From Gyromitra esculenta (lineage: Eukaryota > Ascomycota > Pezizomycetes > Pezizales > Discinaceae), in the NCBI GenBank assembly GCA_038503075.1, contig JBCAML010000001.1, positions 2,790,001 through 2,854,000 of the forward strand: a stretch of DNA of 64,000 nt. The letters are read 5' to 3'. A program made the position numbers and the translations under genes. The notes under the pieces are model-generated. The model had not been told where the DNA came from. It worked only from the letters and a program-made list of their open reading frames with translations, and did not search any database. Positions within the stretch are counted from its first letter, which is position 1. The number at the start of each line of letters is the position of its first letter. Positions 34,122 through 45,165 of this stretch are shown here, piece by piece.

Positions 34122-34689
34122 GCTTGGAACTGTGACTGTGTGGTTTGAACGGGCTCACCAGGGAGAGCAACGGTAGGTAGTAAGGGAGAATTAGCTGTAA
34201 TCTAATGGTTGCACATTAAAAAGGGACATTACTAGAGCAATGACATGGACGTTGTAAATAAATAAAATCGTCGTGGGTAAGGTGTTTGGGTTAGTTTTCT
34301 CAGAGACCCCGATGAGCGAGTGAATTAGCGACGGAACTACTAGAAAGGTGTGGATGAATATCGTGCTTTAAAGAGTAGGAGAAAAACACTATGCTGAGCG
34401 AATCAAGGAGGGATTAGGATGATAATTTGTATCATAGTTCTCCTTAATCTGAAATGCGCCACCTGTCTATAGAAGTTTAACACATGATTTAGCTATGACC
34501 CCATAGCAAGCTTTACAACGTGGTATAATTAGTATACTCTAGTACGGGTGTACGCCAGAGTTTGCGAGCTAGCAATTGGGCGTCGTTATTTTAATTTTAA
34601 AATACATAGCGTCAGACAGTTCGCTTCTGAAGATACTCTAGCCTCTTGGAAACTGTCTTGGATGTCTTTGTATGACAGAGTAGCCTTAG
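34122..34689. other. intergenic stretch
   Basis: AT-rich with no coding signal. Confidence 0.4.
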
Positions 34690-34920
34690 CCCTGATCGAA
34701 ACAGTGTATTGAATCATGCAAGCTATGGTTCGTGTACGCTTGGATGTCGACCTCGATTTTAGCTCGAAATTCCAGCCTCCACAGAAAATCAGGCAGCCCA
34801 AGAAATTTGTAGAGTCTATTAGTATACTAATGAAGCTTTGCAAGTTTTTATAAGGCAAAGGCAGGGTGGTTGCGGCGGAATAAAATCTCATTTTTGGCTG
34901 TAACAACGGGATAGTGGAAT
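34690..34920 (-). repeat. dispersed repeat, copy D (inverted)
   Basis: On the minus strand it has TTACAGCCAAAAATGAGATTTTATTCCGCCGCAACC split over two blocks, then AAGCTTCATTAGTATACTAATAGA and GAACCATAGCT, matching copies A and B in order. An open minus-strand frame of about 100 codons overlaps it but lacks an ATG start. Confidence 0.55.
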
Positions 34921-35417
34921 CGTTCTTATAAATACCATAGTTATGATCAAATATACGTAGAGAATAATGTTATTAAATCCTATATTTGGAGGTTAAACTA
35001 GATACCCGTACTCATTGGGGGCTCATGGTTTTAGAGGATATCTCTTGAAAAGCACTGATGACAGATATATCCAGGTTGTAATTTTTTTTTGAAAAGCAGT
35101 CTAGTGTTTAGCACACTTAGCACACTCGGTAAGACATAGGCGTTCCACATGCAAATTTGATTGCTCTACATTTATGGGTGCCTGCGCCATAGTTAGCAAA
35201 TGTGTAAGCACAACCTTAAAAACTCAATAGTACAATACACGATCGAACAACCAATTGAGAAGCAAATAAAATTTTAGTTTTACTAATCTTCAATTCAAGT
35301 TAATCTGCCTGAACAAACTAACATTCCACACTGTGTTTCATAAACCCTCTAAGTTAAACGGTTCCCTAGACATTTTTCTCCCTGAATTCTCAATTATCAT
35401 CAACCCTTGAAGTTGGC
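34921..35417. other. intergenic stretch
   Basis: AT-rich 3' flank of the next minus-strand gene. Nothing recognised. Confidence 0.45.
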
Positions 35418-36407
35418 CTAATATCTAGGGCCTTTCATGTAAGGTAAAAGCCATACGTAATCATGATGATCAAACCACATCGTATCCTTAATCATAATTT
35501 TGTTTTGTTTGGCGGTCTTAAAGCTATACGGTGGCCCAAACCTAACTAGGCGGGTTCCGTCAATTGTATACTCGAAACCTTCGTCCCACAGAACTTGTCT
35601 GAAACCCTGCCAATTTTTCGACCCTTCAGTGGCTTCTGTAGTCTTTGTGTGTCCGGAAAAGACTTGGAAGAGATCGGAGACGTACGTATCTCCGCAGACA
35701 CGGTGCGTGGTATACTTTGCATTAGGCCCCTCAAAGCACCGATCCGCCAAATACACATTAACACGAAAATGGTGTTGGCGACAATCTTTGTGTTGTTCCT
35801 TCCATGTAAGGGCCGAGAGACTTTCGAGGGAAGAGAAAATTCTCCAGGATAACGGGACCACCATGCTGTTGTAGAGAGGGTGAAACATTATCTTGAGCTT
35901 TTCATTTTCTGACTCACTGAAGCAGAACTTCTGTTGACCATCCCATTTGGTTATATACCAGGTGGCGATACCCCTGTATGACTGCAAGCTATATCGAGTA
36001 TAGTAATTGGGTAGTTCAACGATACAATGGGTGTGGCCATCATATTGTGAGAACAAATTGCCCTCAAGGCAGTACAGGGGTCCACTTCTTTCCCAGATGA
36101 ACTGCTCAGACTCTGGGAGTGCTTTAAAAAGAGCTTGCGAAGTGTCCCAAGCCTTCTGGAATGTATCATCTCTTACTTTCCTACCGTTTTGGATCCCGAA
36201 TGCACACAGTGTGGCTAAAATATCCGAACTAGAATCACGCGGTGAATCGGCAAGTTCTAGGAGGATTAGTTTGGGATGACGTCTAACTTCCAGAGCGTCA
36301 AGAGCTCTATAGTGATCCATAGTATTGTAGACTGAAAATTTCCAAAGTTCTAATGGATTGAGCTCGCATATTGCTAAGTTTTGAGGGGTAAGAGTTGTTC
36401 CGGGCAT
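35418..36407 (-). CDS. hypothetical protein with C-terminal domain shared with the neighbouring gene
   Basis: A single-exon frame of 329 residues from the ATG at 36407; the frame remains open 11 codons further upstream, without another ATG. No transmembrane segment is seen. The C-terminal part, about residues 212-325, resembles the C-terminal part of the protein at 38582-39358: FRV-V-Y, about 15 residues, then TTHRVCGDTYVSDLF here against TTHMVTGGTRVVDLF there, and a hydrophobic ending (HDYVWLL here, REAWLI there). The middle part is rich in aromatic residues (YYTRYSLQSYRGIATWYITKW in shortened form). No known family is recognised. Length and composition support a real gene. Confidence 0.65.
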   Translation of the reverse strand: MPGTTLTPQNLAICELNPLELWKFSVYNTMDHYRALDALEVRRHPKLILLELADSPRDSSSDILATLCAFGIQNGRKVRDDTFQKAWDTSQALFKALPESEQFIWERSGPLYCLEGNLFSQYDGHTHCIVELPNYYTRYSLQSYRGIATWYITKWDGQQKFCFSESENEKLKIMFHPLYNSMVVPLSWRIFSSLESLSALTWKEQHKDCRQHHFRVNVYLADRCFEGPNAKYTTHRVCGDTYVSDLFQVFSGHTKTTEATEGSKNWQGFRQVLWDEGFEYTIDGTRLVRFGPPYSFKTAKQNKIMIKDTMWFDHHDYVWLLPYMKGPRY

Positions 36408-36858
36408 TTGGGGTGGTAAAAGTCGATAAGGATGAGCCAAGGGAGATTAAAAATCTGGTGATCGATATTAGGATAGTGTGAAGGATGCAGGAGAGGTAGG
36501 GGAGGATATGTTATCGTACGTTAAGATTCAGTTTTACTCACGTGGCGCAGCGTGATGGTCTAGTTTGGCTAGGCCACGTACGTACCCGCGGATCAGTCAA
36601 CAAACTACATGTACTCACTCGTTAGAAGGAGTCAGGCTCGCGGTAGATATCTGTACAGCAGGTATCCGTTTCGCTGCAATCACTCGAGAAAGATAGGGTT
36701 TTACGCCAAAAGGAGTACTAGACCTAAGGCGTTGAAGAAGATAGAATAGGTCTCATATTATTTCTATGGTGATCTCACAGAACGAAAAACCCTGGAGTCC
36801 CATCTCCAAACCCCTTCCCCTAGTACATACATGTATACTTTCATACTACATGTATAGC
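36408..36858. other. intergenic stretch with clustered TACATGTA
   Basis: Upstream region of the preceding minus-strand gene. It contains TACATGTA at 36606, 36828 and 36847. Confidence 0.5.
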
Positions 36859-36869
36859 TAGTAGATTTT
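36859..36869 (+). repeat. target-site duplication (left), second (CAA)n element
   Basis: TAGTAGATTTT, repeated exactly at 37018-37028. Confidence 0.75.
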
Positions 36870-37017
36870 GGAATTTTTAGTATGGTTTTGTGATTTTTTG
36901 TTTGGGTTGTGTTTTTGTGTTTTTGTTTTTTGTTTTTGTTTTTTGCGATTTTGGACTTTTTTAAGAGTACCATAACCTACGGGTTGAATGTACCTAATGA
37001 ATAAACAACAACAACAA
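36870..37017 (+). mobile_element. short 5'-truncated LINE-like copy with (CAA)n tail
   Basis: 148 bp, T-rich at the 5' side, then TTTTTTAAGAGTACCATAACC-ACGGGTTGAATGTACC and a CAA-repeat tail, nearly identical to the end of the element at 27922-28437. A perfect 11-bp duplication surrounds it. Only the 3' UTR is present. Confidence 0.8.
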
Positions 37018-37028
37018 TAGTAGATTTT
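37018..37028 (+). repeat. target-site duplication (right), second (CAA)n element
   Basis: Exact copy of 36859-36869. Confidence 0.75.
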
Positions 37029-37254
37029 AGATCAATCAAAAAAGCCCTGAAACAAGTTTAGGAATAATCAATACACGTGTACTTTCATTCCTACCGCTTG
37101 CAAAATATTGATTTCGTGCTCTCTATTTTAACCAGATACGTGTATGTATCTGACCCATTTGTAACTAAAACCCACTTGCAGATCGGTCGACCCGTTTTAC
37201 AAATACATGTAGATTGACCGGTCGACAAATATACCACACTGGCTTCGCGACAAT

Positions 37255-37292
37255 ACCACCACCACCACCACCACCACCACCACCACCACCAC
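37255..37292 (+). repeat. (ACC)12 microsatellite
   Basis: Twelve uninterrupted ACC units in non-coding DNA. Confidence 0.95.
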
Positions 37293-38581
37293 AGCCCATT
37301 GCAAGATCTTAGTAAATTTAATTCATTTACTTATCCATCTATCCATCTATAATACAAGCACACTAAATATACTCCCCCGCACATCGCACCACGCGCAACG
37401 TCGAAACCTCAGGCTGTAAATTCAATATATATGCACTGGCAATGTGCATCGAGTTCAAGTTCGTAAAGTTGTAAGCGGTAAGATGTTAATGATTGTGGGC
37501 GGAAAATTGTTCGGGACGAAGATTGTGCGCTAGTTTTACGAAGGTACTACCATCTCGAAGACGTGTTCATATGCTTCAAATATAGAAACTCAACGATAAT
37601 GAGTTAGGAAGTTTTGGTATCACTAACTACATGTATCTTTATATCTACGTAGCTCCCGTGACGCATTCTACTTTGTCATCGTTTTCTTCGCATAGCAAGT
37701 GTATTTAAATCTATTAACTATCAGCCATATATCTACTAGCTTCACTTTGTACTAGGGGCCAAGGTATGAAGGTGATATAGGTCTCAGATTATCTTTATGG
37801 TAACCTTATAGAACGGAAAACTCCACTGCTCCATCAACACACCCCTACCCCTAGTAGATGGGCTAGCCTGTGTAAAAAATGGTCCCGTTTGTAAATCGGC
37901 TGTCCCATTCGCTTACCAGCCGGCCGCATTGCAAATGGGATTTAACTATATACGAATCAGCAGCATCGGGAAGGAGGATGAAATTGGTACGGTATTCGTA
38001 CATCATTCTCATGAATGTGGGAGCAAATCGGCAGTGTTACAGAGTTCTCAAAGGTAATATGGTAGTCATCTTGACTTATTCCTACATTTTTTAACAGTAC
38101 GGTACCAAAAACACCCCACTTTCAGGTACTGTACCTATACAAACATAGGCCTATATCTAGCCCATGGTCATAATTGGCTATAAAAATGCTTATAATTAAC
38201 TAAAACATATATATGTATATTGGGTTGTAAAATCTGTAAAATCTGTAAAATTAACAGCATATATATCTGAAGAACGGTTTATAGCCTCGAATCACATTAG
38301 GATGGTCTTGTTTACACAGGACCTGTAGAATCACAAGGCATACTATATAGAACAAGTACCTGGCGTGGGTCCAACTCTGAGGAAGGCAAAACACCCGGTT
38401 CAAAGCTTAATACTCATATAGCTGTCTCGTATTAAGAGATATTTACGAGGGTTACATGTACTCTATACAATTTTTTTTTGAGACTGCTGGCCTGAAAGCG
38501 GCCCTGCGAATAAATTATCCGAGCAATATCAATTGAGCTCACCGGCAGCGGCTGGTGTACACTTAACAAATAATTTCTCTA
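37293..38581. other. intergenic stretch without recognisable gene
   Basis: AT-rich. It contains TACATGTA at 37628 and 38453 and repeated short phrases such as TCTGTAAAATC near 38230. No coding signal is seen. Confidence 0.5.
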
Positions 38582-39358
38582 TTACTCACTAGAGCCCTTG
38601 ACTGCCGCACCGAAGGAGCGGTAATCAAAGTCACATCTGCATATTAACCAAGCCTCCCTTCCTACCATCATCCAGTCACTCTCCCAGATGTTTTTCATAT
38701 CGGATCCATCCCAATGAATGGGCATGGACTCCCGTTTAGAATCAATCCAGCGACTATCAATCCTACCAACTCGTACATACCAGCCCAGCTGGTGTAAAGT
38801 AAGCCTTCGACTAGGCTGCGGGCCACCTTTTAGGTTGTGGTAACGAAAGAGATCAACTACTCTTGTGCCACCAGTGACCATGTGAGTGGTATGGCATTTC
38901 TCATGAGGAATCAGGAAATCCCCTTCATGAAAGATGTGAATACGAAAATAATTGCTTCTGGGCGGCACAGGTTGTAAATTTGGAGTACATTCGCGAGTGG
39001 GCCTGCAGACTTGGATCTCTAGTTGCTGTCTTAGTGGCTTAGATGAACTTCCTACTACTGCTATCCCCTTCCCTTTGCTCTTAGGTAAGGAACACTCTGT
39101 TGTAGTATTGACTCTGGACGATTCAGCTTGCGAAATCTGATGTGTAGGTATGGAAGGAGCATCCTCGGTGATAATAGTAATATGTCTATCAGTTTTGGAC
39201 TCGCTGCTGTTGAGAGAAACAACGTCAATACCAGAGTCCGGTTTACTCTTGGTGCTGTTTCGCTCGATCTCTTCTGAGCCTGATCCCTGAAATGTTCTTC
39301 CCGGGCGATGGGTCGGATATGGAGGATATGAGCAACTCATATTAAAGGGGCCAGACAT
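38582..39358 (-). CDS. hypothetical protein with low-complexity N-terminus and shared C-terminal domain
   Basis: A single-exon frame of 258 residues from the ATG at 39358. Residues 1-135 are Ser/Thr/Pro/Lys-rich and probably disordered. Residues about 137-250 align by eye with the C-terminus of the protein at 35418-36407: NYFRIHIFHEGDF, then TTHMVTGGTRVVDLF, then an ending near REAWLICRC. The two genes lie 2.2 kb apart on the same strand, which suggests an old duplication or domain shuffling. I recognise no named family. Function is unknown. Confidence 0.6.
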   Translation of the reverse strand: MSGPFNMSCSYPPYPTHRPGRTFQGSGSEEIERNSTKSKPDSGIDVVSLNSSESKTDRHITIITEDAPSIPTHQISQAESSRVNTTTECSLPKSKGKGIAVVGSSSKPLRQQLEIQVCRPTRECTPNLQPVPPRSNYFRIHIFHEGDFLIPHEKCHTTHMVTGGTRVVDLFRYHNLKGGPQPSRRLTLHQLGWYVRVGRIDSRWIDSKRESMPIHWDGSDMKNIWESDWMMVGREAWLICRCDFDYRSFGAAVKGSSE

Positions 39359-40584
39359 CCGCTGGTGATTCGTCTTTATATAGTGTTAAATATGAAGTAT
39401 ATATTATGACCGGTCGATTAGACGGTATGAAAAATGGTGAGGTGTTGGATCGACGAAACTGAATCTTGGAAGGAGAGAAGTCTATGAAGGAGTTTATATT
39501 TGTTAGCTAATCTGTTGCTAGTCGTGGTCATATGGACTGACCGCTTGAGCTAAGGGCCTCCCTAACACCACTTTTTGGTAGGTACGCAACCTAACTTTCC
39601 TTAGTGTTATCAAAGCTAAGGGAGATTTGTGAGCTTATCGCGTTTAAAAATCGTAATATATTTAAGATTCTAATTTCTAGAGGCTGATTTGAAGCAGTAT
39701 TGTTTCGGGCAACCTGGACGTGTTCTCAGTCTCACCCTTCTGTGTTCTCCCACTAGAATCAAGCTTACAAGTCAGTCGAATGCCAAACATTGGCTATGAA
39801 CTGTTTACCCACCCACTTACTTCCTTTGTTGATATTTCTGTCACCCAGTGGGAGCGAAGGTTCGGGTAATAGTGGTACGTATATCTTTTTTTAGGGTAAG
39901 ATTAAAAAAAACGACCTTGTTGTAGGGTTGCTGGACCGCACCAACCTGCGACTTTATAATTAAGGTATCGCAGTAATTAAAGTAGCGTCTATTATCGATG
40001 GTAAATTCATCCTCTAAGCTACACGTGCATGATAAAGAATCCACACACCAGAGCCTGCCATCAATAACTCTCACTTAGGTATTTCGAATTATATGAGCGC
40101 TACCTAGAACAAATATCTACCTCACACGACAGATAATACGTACAATAGATGGGCTGATGCGGTGTGATAATTTATTCTCACCGCTCTAAATTACCAGCAC
40201 AGGGTTAAGAGGTTAGCTTTTCGGGCAGCACCGTTAACCTTGGTGACGGGTAATTTAATAACGCCAATATCTAGTTTTTTAATCGGTAGATAGCTTTTCA
40301 TCCCGGTTCAATCAAAGTAGCCGCCTGGCTCATCCAATAAATCCTAAAAGGTATTGGATGCGATTTTTAGTATGGAGAAATCGGCTGCCGGCTTAAAACA
40401 CTATAGTAGTTTCCCACCCATCCAACAATTTTTTTTTGAATTGTTCGTCTTCAGGTAGGCAGGAACTATAACTACAAATACAATTCAGATGTAGAAACAC
40501 CACTTCTATCTCCATAAGGTCTATCATTCGTAGGATTTGCCCTTGGCATGTACACCAGATCATGCACTCTATTGGGTTCAGGTA
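39359..40584. other. intergenic stretch without supported gene
   Basis: A minus-strand frame at 39841-40074 lacks an ATG start and any family resemblance. Otherwise nothing is recognised. Confidence 0.45.
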
Positions 40585-41760
40585 TCACCCGAAGAAAAAA
40601 GCATTTCCGCCTTGGTCCCTCCTCACCATGTTTCGATAGTCCGTGTTTGGATCAAACTCTGTCCAAACGCTAGCTGGGAAAATATGCTTATTTCTTTCAT
40701 ACCACCTCCGGTCCACAACCTTCGTCATCGTTGGATCTTCTTTTCCACCCTGTGTTGTGACTTCGCCATTCGGATTTGGGGGGTCGAGTGGGGACGGATA
40801 GTCAAACAAAAGACCATTAGGACCTTGGGTTCGGTTGACGATGAAGTAATAGAATTCATAGTGCTGGAGAACAGGGTTAGGGTTATCCGTGTAAACGTAG
40901 GATCGAGTGGAAACGCACATGTGGGATGATGACCTCGCCTCGAACAAGCAATAGGTCATCGACAGAAACTCGTAACCATTCTCGGCGCCCACTCATCCTC
41001 CGAGCACGTTCGAGGAAAAGCCATACGGCCTCTCCTTTCTTGACCTGGACGCCCTCGCCGTTTGGTGGTGCGACGTTAGTTCCTAAATGTTGTATATTTA
41101 GAAAATGGTCGGTGAGAATAGGAACAAGGAAAAATTAAACTCACCATCGTAGAATACAAATGGTATACTAATTTCTTCGTTTTTAATTTTTTCCTGAAGT
41201 ACCAAAAACTCCCTTCTTAGAGTCTCCCGCTCCTGTGCCTCACGTAGTAGTGTATTCTTCGTTAAAACTTTTGGCGGAGGTGCACGAAGCTTTGGGTTGA
41301 CCTTCCTCTTTTTTGCCGCCTCTAACTCTATCACAGTCTCAGTCTCACTCATACCTTCAGCACCACCACTATCCTCTCCGCTTGCTGCTTTGTCTTCTAT
41401 TGCTGGTGTTGCCGACTTGCTTCTCGAATCCGTGCCATCCTCATCCTCATCCTCAACTCCGCCAAACGACAACTTTCCCTTCGCGACAACTTTCCGTTTC
41501 TTTTTCTTTGCTGGTGGTTGCTCGCTTCCTTCTCGTGATGATGTACCAGCACGACTAGTATGTGCTGCTTGTAATTTCTCAGCCGCTTCACGTTCCCGTT
41601 GTTCGGCAAGCTCAACACGACGCTTTTTGAATTCGGAGAGATGGACTAGACCAACGGTTTGAGTCTTGAGTACATCTTCGAGGGTTTCGGTGTTGGATAT
41701 GAAACGGGAGTTTGATGGAGTTGAGGCCCCGGAAGGAGGGTTCGATGGGGGGTTTGACAT
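40585..41760 (-). CDS. XAP5/FAM50 family nuclear protein
   Basis: Three exons: 41760-41145, 41082-40919 and 40863-40585, giving 352 residues. Introns start GTGAGT and GTGCGT and are 62 and 55 bp long; the second has a CTAAC branch site inside AACCCTAACCC. The N-terminal part has LVHLSEFKKRR and a coiled-coil, then a Lys-rich KKKKRK nuclear localisation signal and an acidic Ser-rich linker. The XAP5 domain follows: KVLTKNTLLREAQERETLRREF, EISIPFVFYDG, and the highly conserved end HYEFYYFIVN, RRWYERNKHIFPASVWTEFDP and NMVRRDQGGNAFFF (quoted in pieces). In other eukaryotes the family acts in the nucleus, linked to splicing, chromatin or circadian control. Identification is very firm. Confidence 0.95.
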
Positions 41761-43226
41761 TACCAAGAAAGGTTGGCAGCTGGGTTATGGTGTTCCTGTT
41801 GCTGGTCAGTCCGCCTAGTACCCGCGTGATCGAGGCGACGTTGAGTTAGTGCCAAGGAGCACGTGACCAAGCGTAAAACTCTCGATGATTCTTAGGTGTT
41901 TCGACGAGTACTCCAGGAACAAATTTGTTGCTCTATTAGCCACAACTACATCGGCAACTAAATTCAGGCGTTTTCTGAAAGAGTAGCGCTTGATATGCTT
42001 GACTGGGTTGGCTGTGTTGTATGCACATACTGTTTAATTTTTCCGTACATCGGGTAGCTAAACTGTAGCCTGAATCATGTAACTTTTGACACTATATAGC
42101 TATGAATAATATATAAAGACCATAGTTACATGTAACTACCCATATAATCTGTTCGTTGGCAACCTCAACCTACCTCAACCTTCAAACGAACTAAGTTTAT
42201 TTCTCGCGCTCAAACTCTATCATCGACTTCAATATGAGATACCAGTTAACCACCAAGAGCAAACACCATTCTCACCCAACAATATCCCGGCCTCAAGAAA
42301 CTCTGCTAACCTTGTTCTAATTTACCATCTAGACACCCCTACCCGTGTAAAGCCGCGCCCTGGCAAAAGTTCAAACTACATGTAGTATCCCTCAAACCGT
42401 CAAATACAATTAGTAATCAGCGTACTAGGTAGATAAAGAAGTCATGATATACCGAACTCTGAAAAAGCACAGCCTGACACAACTTGGCCACAGTATAGGT
42501 TTCAAGCGACAGGTTTTGTACTTATTCTAGTAATAAGCTTAATTTATTTTCACTTTAGTCTTGGTAAATCTAAATCTTTGGTCCTTGGTTAAGGTATCCT
42601 CTCCTATAACGAAATAACTCTTCTAACACAAGTATACACGAGTCTAAGGCCGAAAATGTGCGCTAATGGAAATTAACGTAGGAAACGCCTCATAAGCGAC
42701 CCCAGACCCCCGGGCCCACAAGAATAATTTACATGAGCGAATAAGCGTTATATAAAAGACTAAGGTTTAGAAACAAAATGGCATGCCCTTGCAATTCTCT
42801 GGCCACAATAGGAAAATTTTGGGGGGCTAATCACTATGTATACCCAACGAGGTAGTCTCAATTCTTTTTTTAACCCGTTTCCAAGTGACAAAAAAAGACA
42901 CAAGGTGTTTCAAATCTCTCCGTGGAACGCCTTTGTTTTACAGATCATGCCAAGCCACCCACAAAAATTTGCAAAAAACCCTTCAGTTTACAGATCTCTG
43001 TCGCTGCTGTCTCGTGCCTTGGAGTGAATGCTTGGCGCCAAGGTTCGTTCCTCACGCTCGCGCTATTTGGCCATGATTGTACAATAAACAAAGAATTACG
43101 GAAAAATAGGCTGGGCACGAGACAGTCGTTGCTGCTCCTAATGTAAAGTCTTTTTGAATGTATGTACTATCTCTATATTAGTCCTTAAATTTACTACCAA
43201 AGCAGAGAAAATACAATGATGGGTGA
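41761..43226. other. intergenic stretch without recognisable gene
   Basis: Promoter side of the XAP5 gene, then AT-rich DNA with TACATGTA at 42127 and 42377. Overlapping short plus-strand frames at 42836-43146 show no family resemblance. Confidence 0.5.
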
Positions 43227-43490
43227 TGCGTATATTCAGTCACATTCATTCACGGTATTTCTTAGAACGCTCCACTCTGCACTTTTTACAGCCAAAATCC
43301 AAGTTTTATTCCGCCACAACCACACTTCGCAGAACCCTGTAAAATGGTACAGAGCTTCATTACTATAATTTTAGATCCTACATATTTTCCTGAGCAATTT
43401 TGCTGGCGGTGGGCGTAGTTATAACGGGCCAAAAGTGGTGGTCTGTGCCAGGTATTGCGCGCGCTATAGCTTAGCCATCGTGGTTAAGGC
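43227..43490 (+). repeat. dispersed repeat, copy B
   Basis: Has TGCGTATATTCAGTCAC, CACTTTTTACAGCCAAAA, GTTTTATTCCGCCACAACC, GAGCTTCATTACTATAATTT and GCTGGCGGTGGGCGT in the same order and orientation as copy A (27340-27590), with many substitutions. Confidence 0.6.
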
Positions 43491-43590
43491 TCTTTCCAAG
43501 TGGTAAGGTAGCACTAATTACAATTGCTGTCAACAATAGACTTTGCTATGCAGAAGTTTAGCTCGTGAAGATAGAGGTTTAAAAAAATAT

Positions 43591-43680
43591 TGGTCGAGGT
43601 AGGATTCGAACCTGCGTATGCGTTAACTAATTAGTTATATACACGGGTTAGCGTTATTACCCCACCCACTTGGTCAACGG
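43591..43680 (-). tRNA. tRNA-like sequence (pseudo-tRNA or SINE head)
   Basis: On the minus strand it contains an A-box-like TGACCAAGTGG and a perfect B box, GGTTCGAATCC, about 55 nt apart, followed by TCGACCA and a T7 terminator (A7 on the plus strand at about 43582-43588). The T arm folds with one mismatch. The 5' and 3' acceptor strands do not pair and the anticodon arm is unclear, so this is probably a decayed class-II (Ser/Leu-type) tRNA or a tRNA-derived SINE head. Confidence 0.4.
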
Positions 43681-44019
43681 ACTTTACATTTATTGTATAG
43701 CTTCGGTTTCCCGCAATTTATTCCCTAGTGGGCCGAAACTTGCAATGTACATTTGTACTATGTATGTTATGACTGGTGGGCGTATAATGGAAACGGAATT
43801 CGCCATTCATCCTCCTGCGGGTGATTTAATCATACTCCCGGCTCACTCCGCCTGCTTCGGCTCGTATCACCTGCCACACTTCATCTAAGATCGCTAATAA
43901 AATAAAAATTTCTTTGCTTCCAGACAGCGCAAAATCCTTGGGGTTTTTTACCAGCTTTTTCAAACCTCTACCTGCTTCTGCTTGACAGGCACTAGTGCAC
44001 AACATATCAATCGATCATA
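43681..44019. other. intergenic stretch
   Basis: Promoter region of the plus-strand RING gene. No other signal is seen. Confidence 0.45.
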
Positions 44020-45165
44020 ATGGACGGGTTTACCCTTCGCTGCAACAATCTTCGCTGCCGTGCACAGCTTGAGCTCAGAGCAGCAGTTACGACTTGTAGG
44101 TATGTGGTCGTCACGGCTCTATTTCTCATAGATACCTGACCATTTATATCAATCTATAGCCATATCTTCTGCATTTCCTGTGCATCCTCGCTACAACTTA
44201 CCAACGCAGGAAATGGTCAACGAATCTGTCCAGCATGTGATACCACACTCTCTGCTCCTGATGATGCAGTTATCACACTACTTAACCCTAGTGATGACTA
44301 CAAAACAAGTGTATTGAGCGGCCTTAGTCCGTCTGTGATTATGGAGATCTGCTCAAAGGGACTCGGCTTTTGGACTTATCAAGTCACCCAAGAAGTGTAA
44401 GATCGATGAAATTTGATACTTTTCTGAATAGGAACTTCTGAAGTTAACCATTACTTTCAGTGTGTACCAAGAATATCTTGCAAAGTCTTTAACAGAGCGA
44501 AGTACCTCGCTAAGTGGGCAACTAGATAAGATCATTCGGGATGCCAACTCAGAGATTGGAAATCTTCGAGATAAAATAGCGGCTATGTCACTTGCTGAGG
44601 AGGAACTGCGCCGGAAGAATCATGAACTGATGGAAGGATGGCGCGAGAAGGGACGGAAGCTGGCCCAGACCCAGGTTTTCTCTACTTTATCTAAGACAAG
44701 TTCGCGCATGATTGAGCCTGACGCAGATCACAGGAGCTATATGATAAATTGAAACGTCGAACACTTATCTCCCAAGTTCGGAGTGCTGCGTCAGAGAATA
44801 TCACTCACACGCTTCTGATGTCGTCCCAAAAGAATGCTTCCTCCCATAACCCTCCACACCTTCAGGACCTCACCACTGCTCAGCGGGGCCAAGATTATAT
44901 GCCTTTGCATGATCGTAGACGCCACCGAGATGTTGAACCTGATTTTGTCATGACTGGTGCTCGAATTGGAAACATTAACGGTGGTCGAACTAGGAGCAAC
45001 GATGGAAGCAGTGGCAGGGGTAGCCCTTTTACTGTTAGTAATAATAGTCTTGGTATTTCAGGACTGGCCTCAGCTATACAACCGCAGCGATATAGAGCAG
45101 CAACTCGAACAGGTGGAGGCTTTCACGATGGTTTCTTCACCCTGCCGCTTAGCACCTATTTGTAA
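44020..45165 (+). CDS. HEI10/CCNB1IP1-like RING-finger meiotic protein
   Basis: Exons 44020-44099, 44160-44396, 44461-44674 and 44734-45165 give 320 residues; all phases agree. Introns start GTATGT, GTAAGA and GTTTTC. The N-terminal RING finger uses CNNLRC, then CSHIFCISC and CPAC. A conserved segment ending in FWTYQVTQE precedes a coiled-coil (about residues 105-185, rich in E, K, L and R) and then VRSAASENITH. This architecture is that of HEI10/CCNB1IP1 and the related Zip3/RNF212 group. They are ubiquitin/SUMO E3-type proteins on meiotic chromosomes that mark crossover sites. The C-terminal tail is Arg/Ser-rich. The 3' end is uncertain, because another in-frame splice (GTGGAG near 45112) could add a different tail from about 45201 onwards. 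Confidence 0.85.

Noticed and set aside
37255..37292. (ACC)12 as a CRISPR-like or functional array
   Set aside because: Perfect trinucleotide microsatellite with no spacers.
39841..40074. 77-codon minus-strand frame
   Set aside because: No ATG start, no family resemblance, no introns; treated as chance.
40865..40890. Telomere-like CCCTAACCC (also at about 9332 and 52935)
   Set aside because: Two of the three lie inside introns, where CTAAC is the expected branch site, and none extends beyond two repeats. Not evidence for a telomere remnant.
42836..43146. Three overlapping short plus-strand frames
   Set aside because: No similarity, no conserved motif, and situated in AT-rich repeat-flanking DNA.
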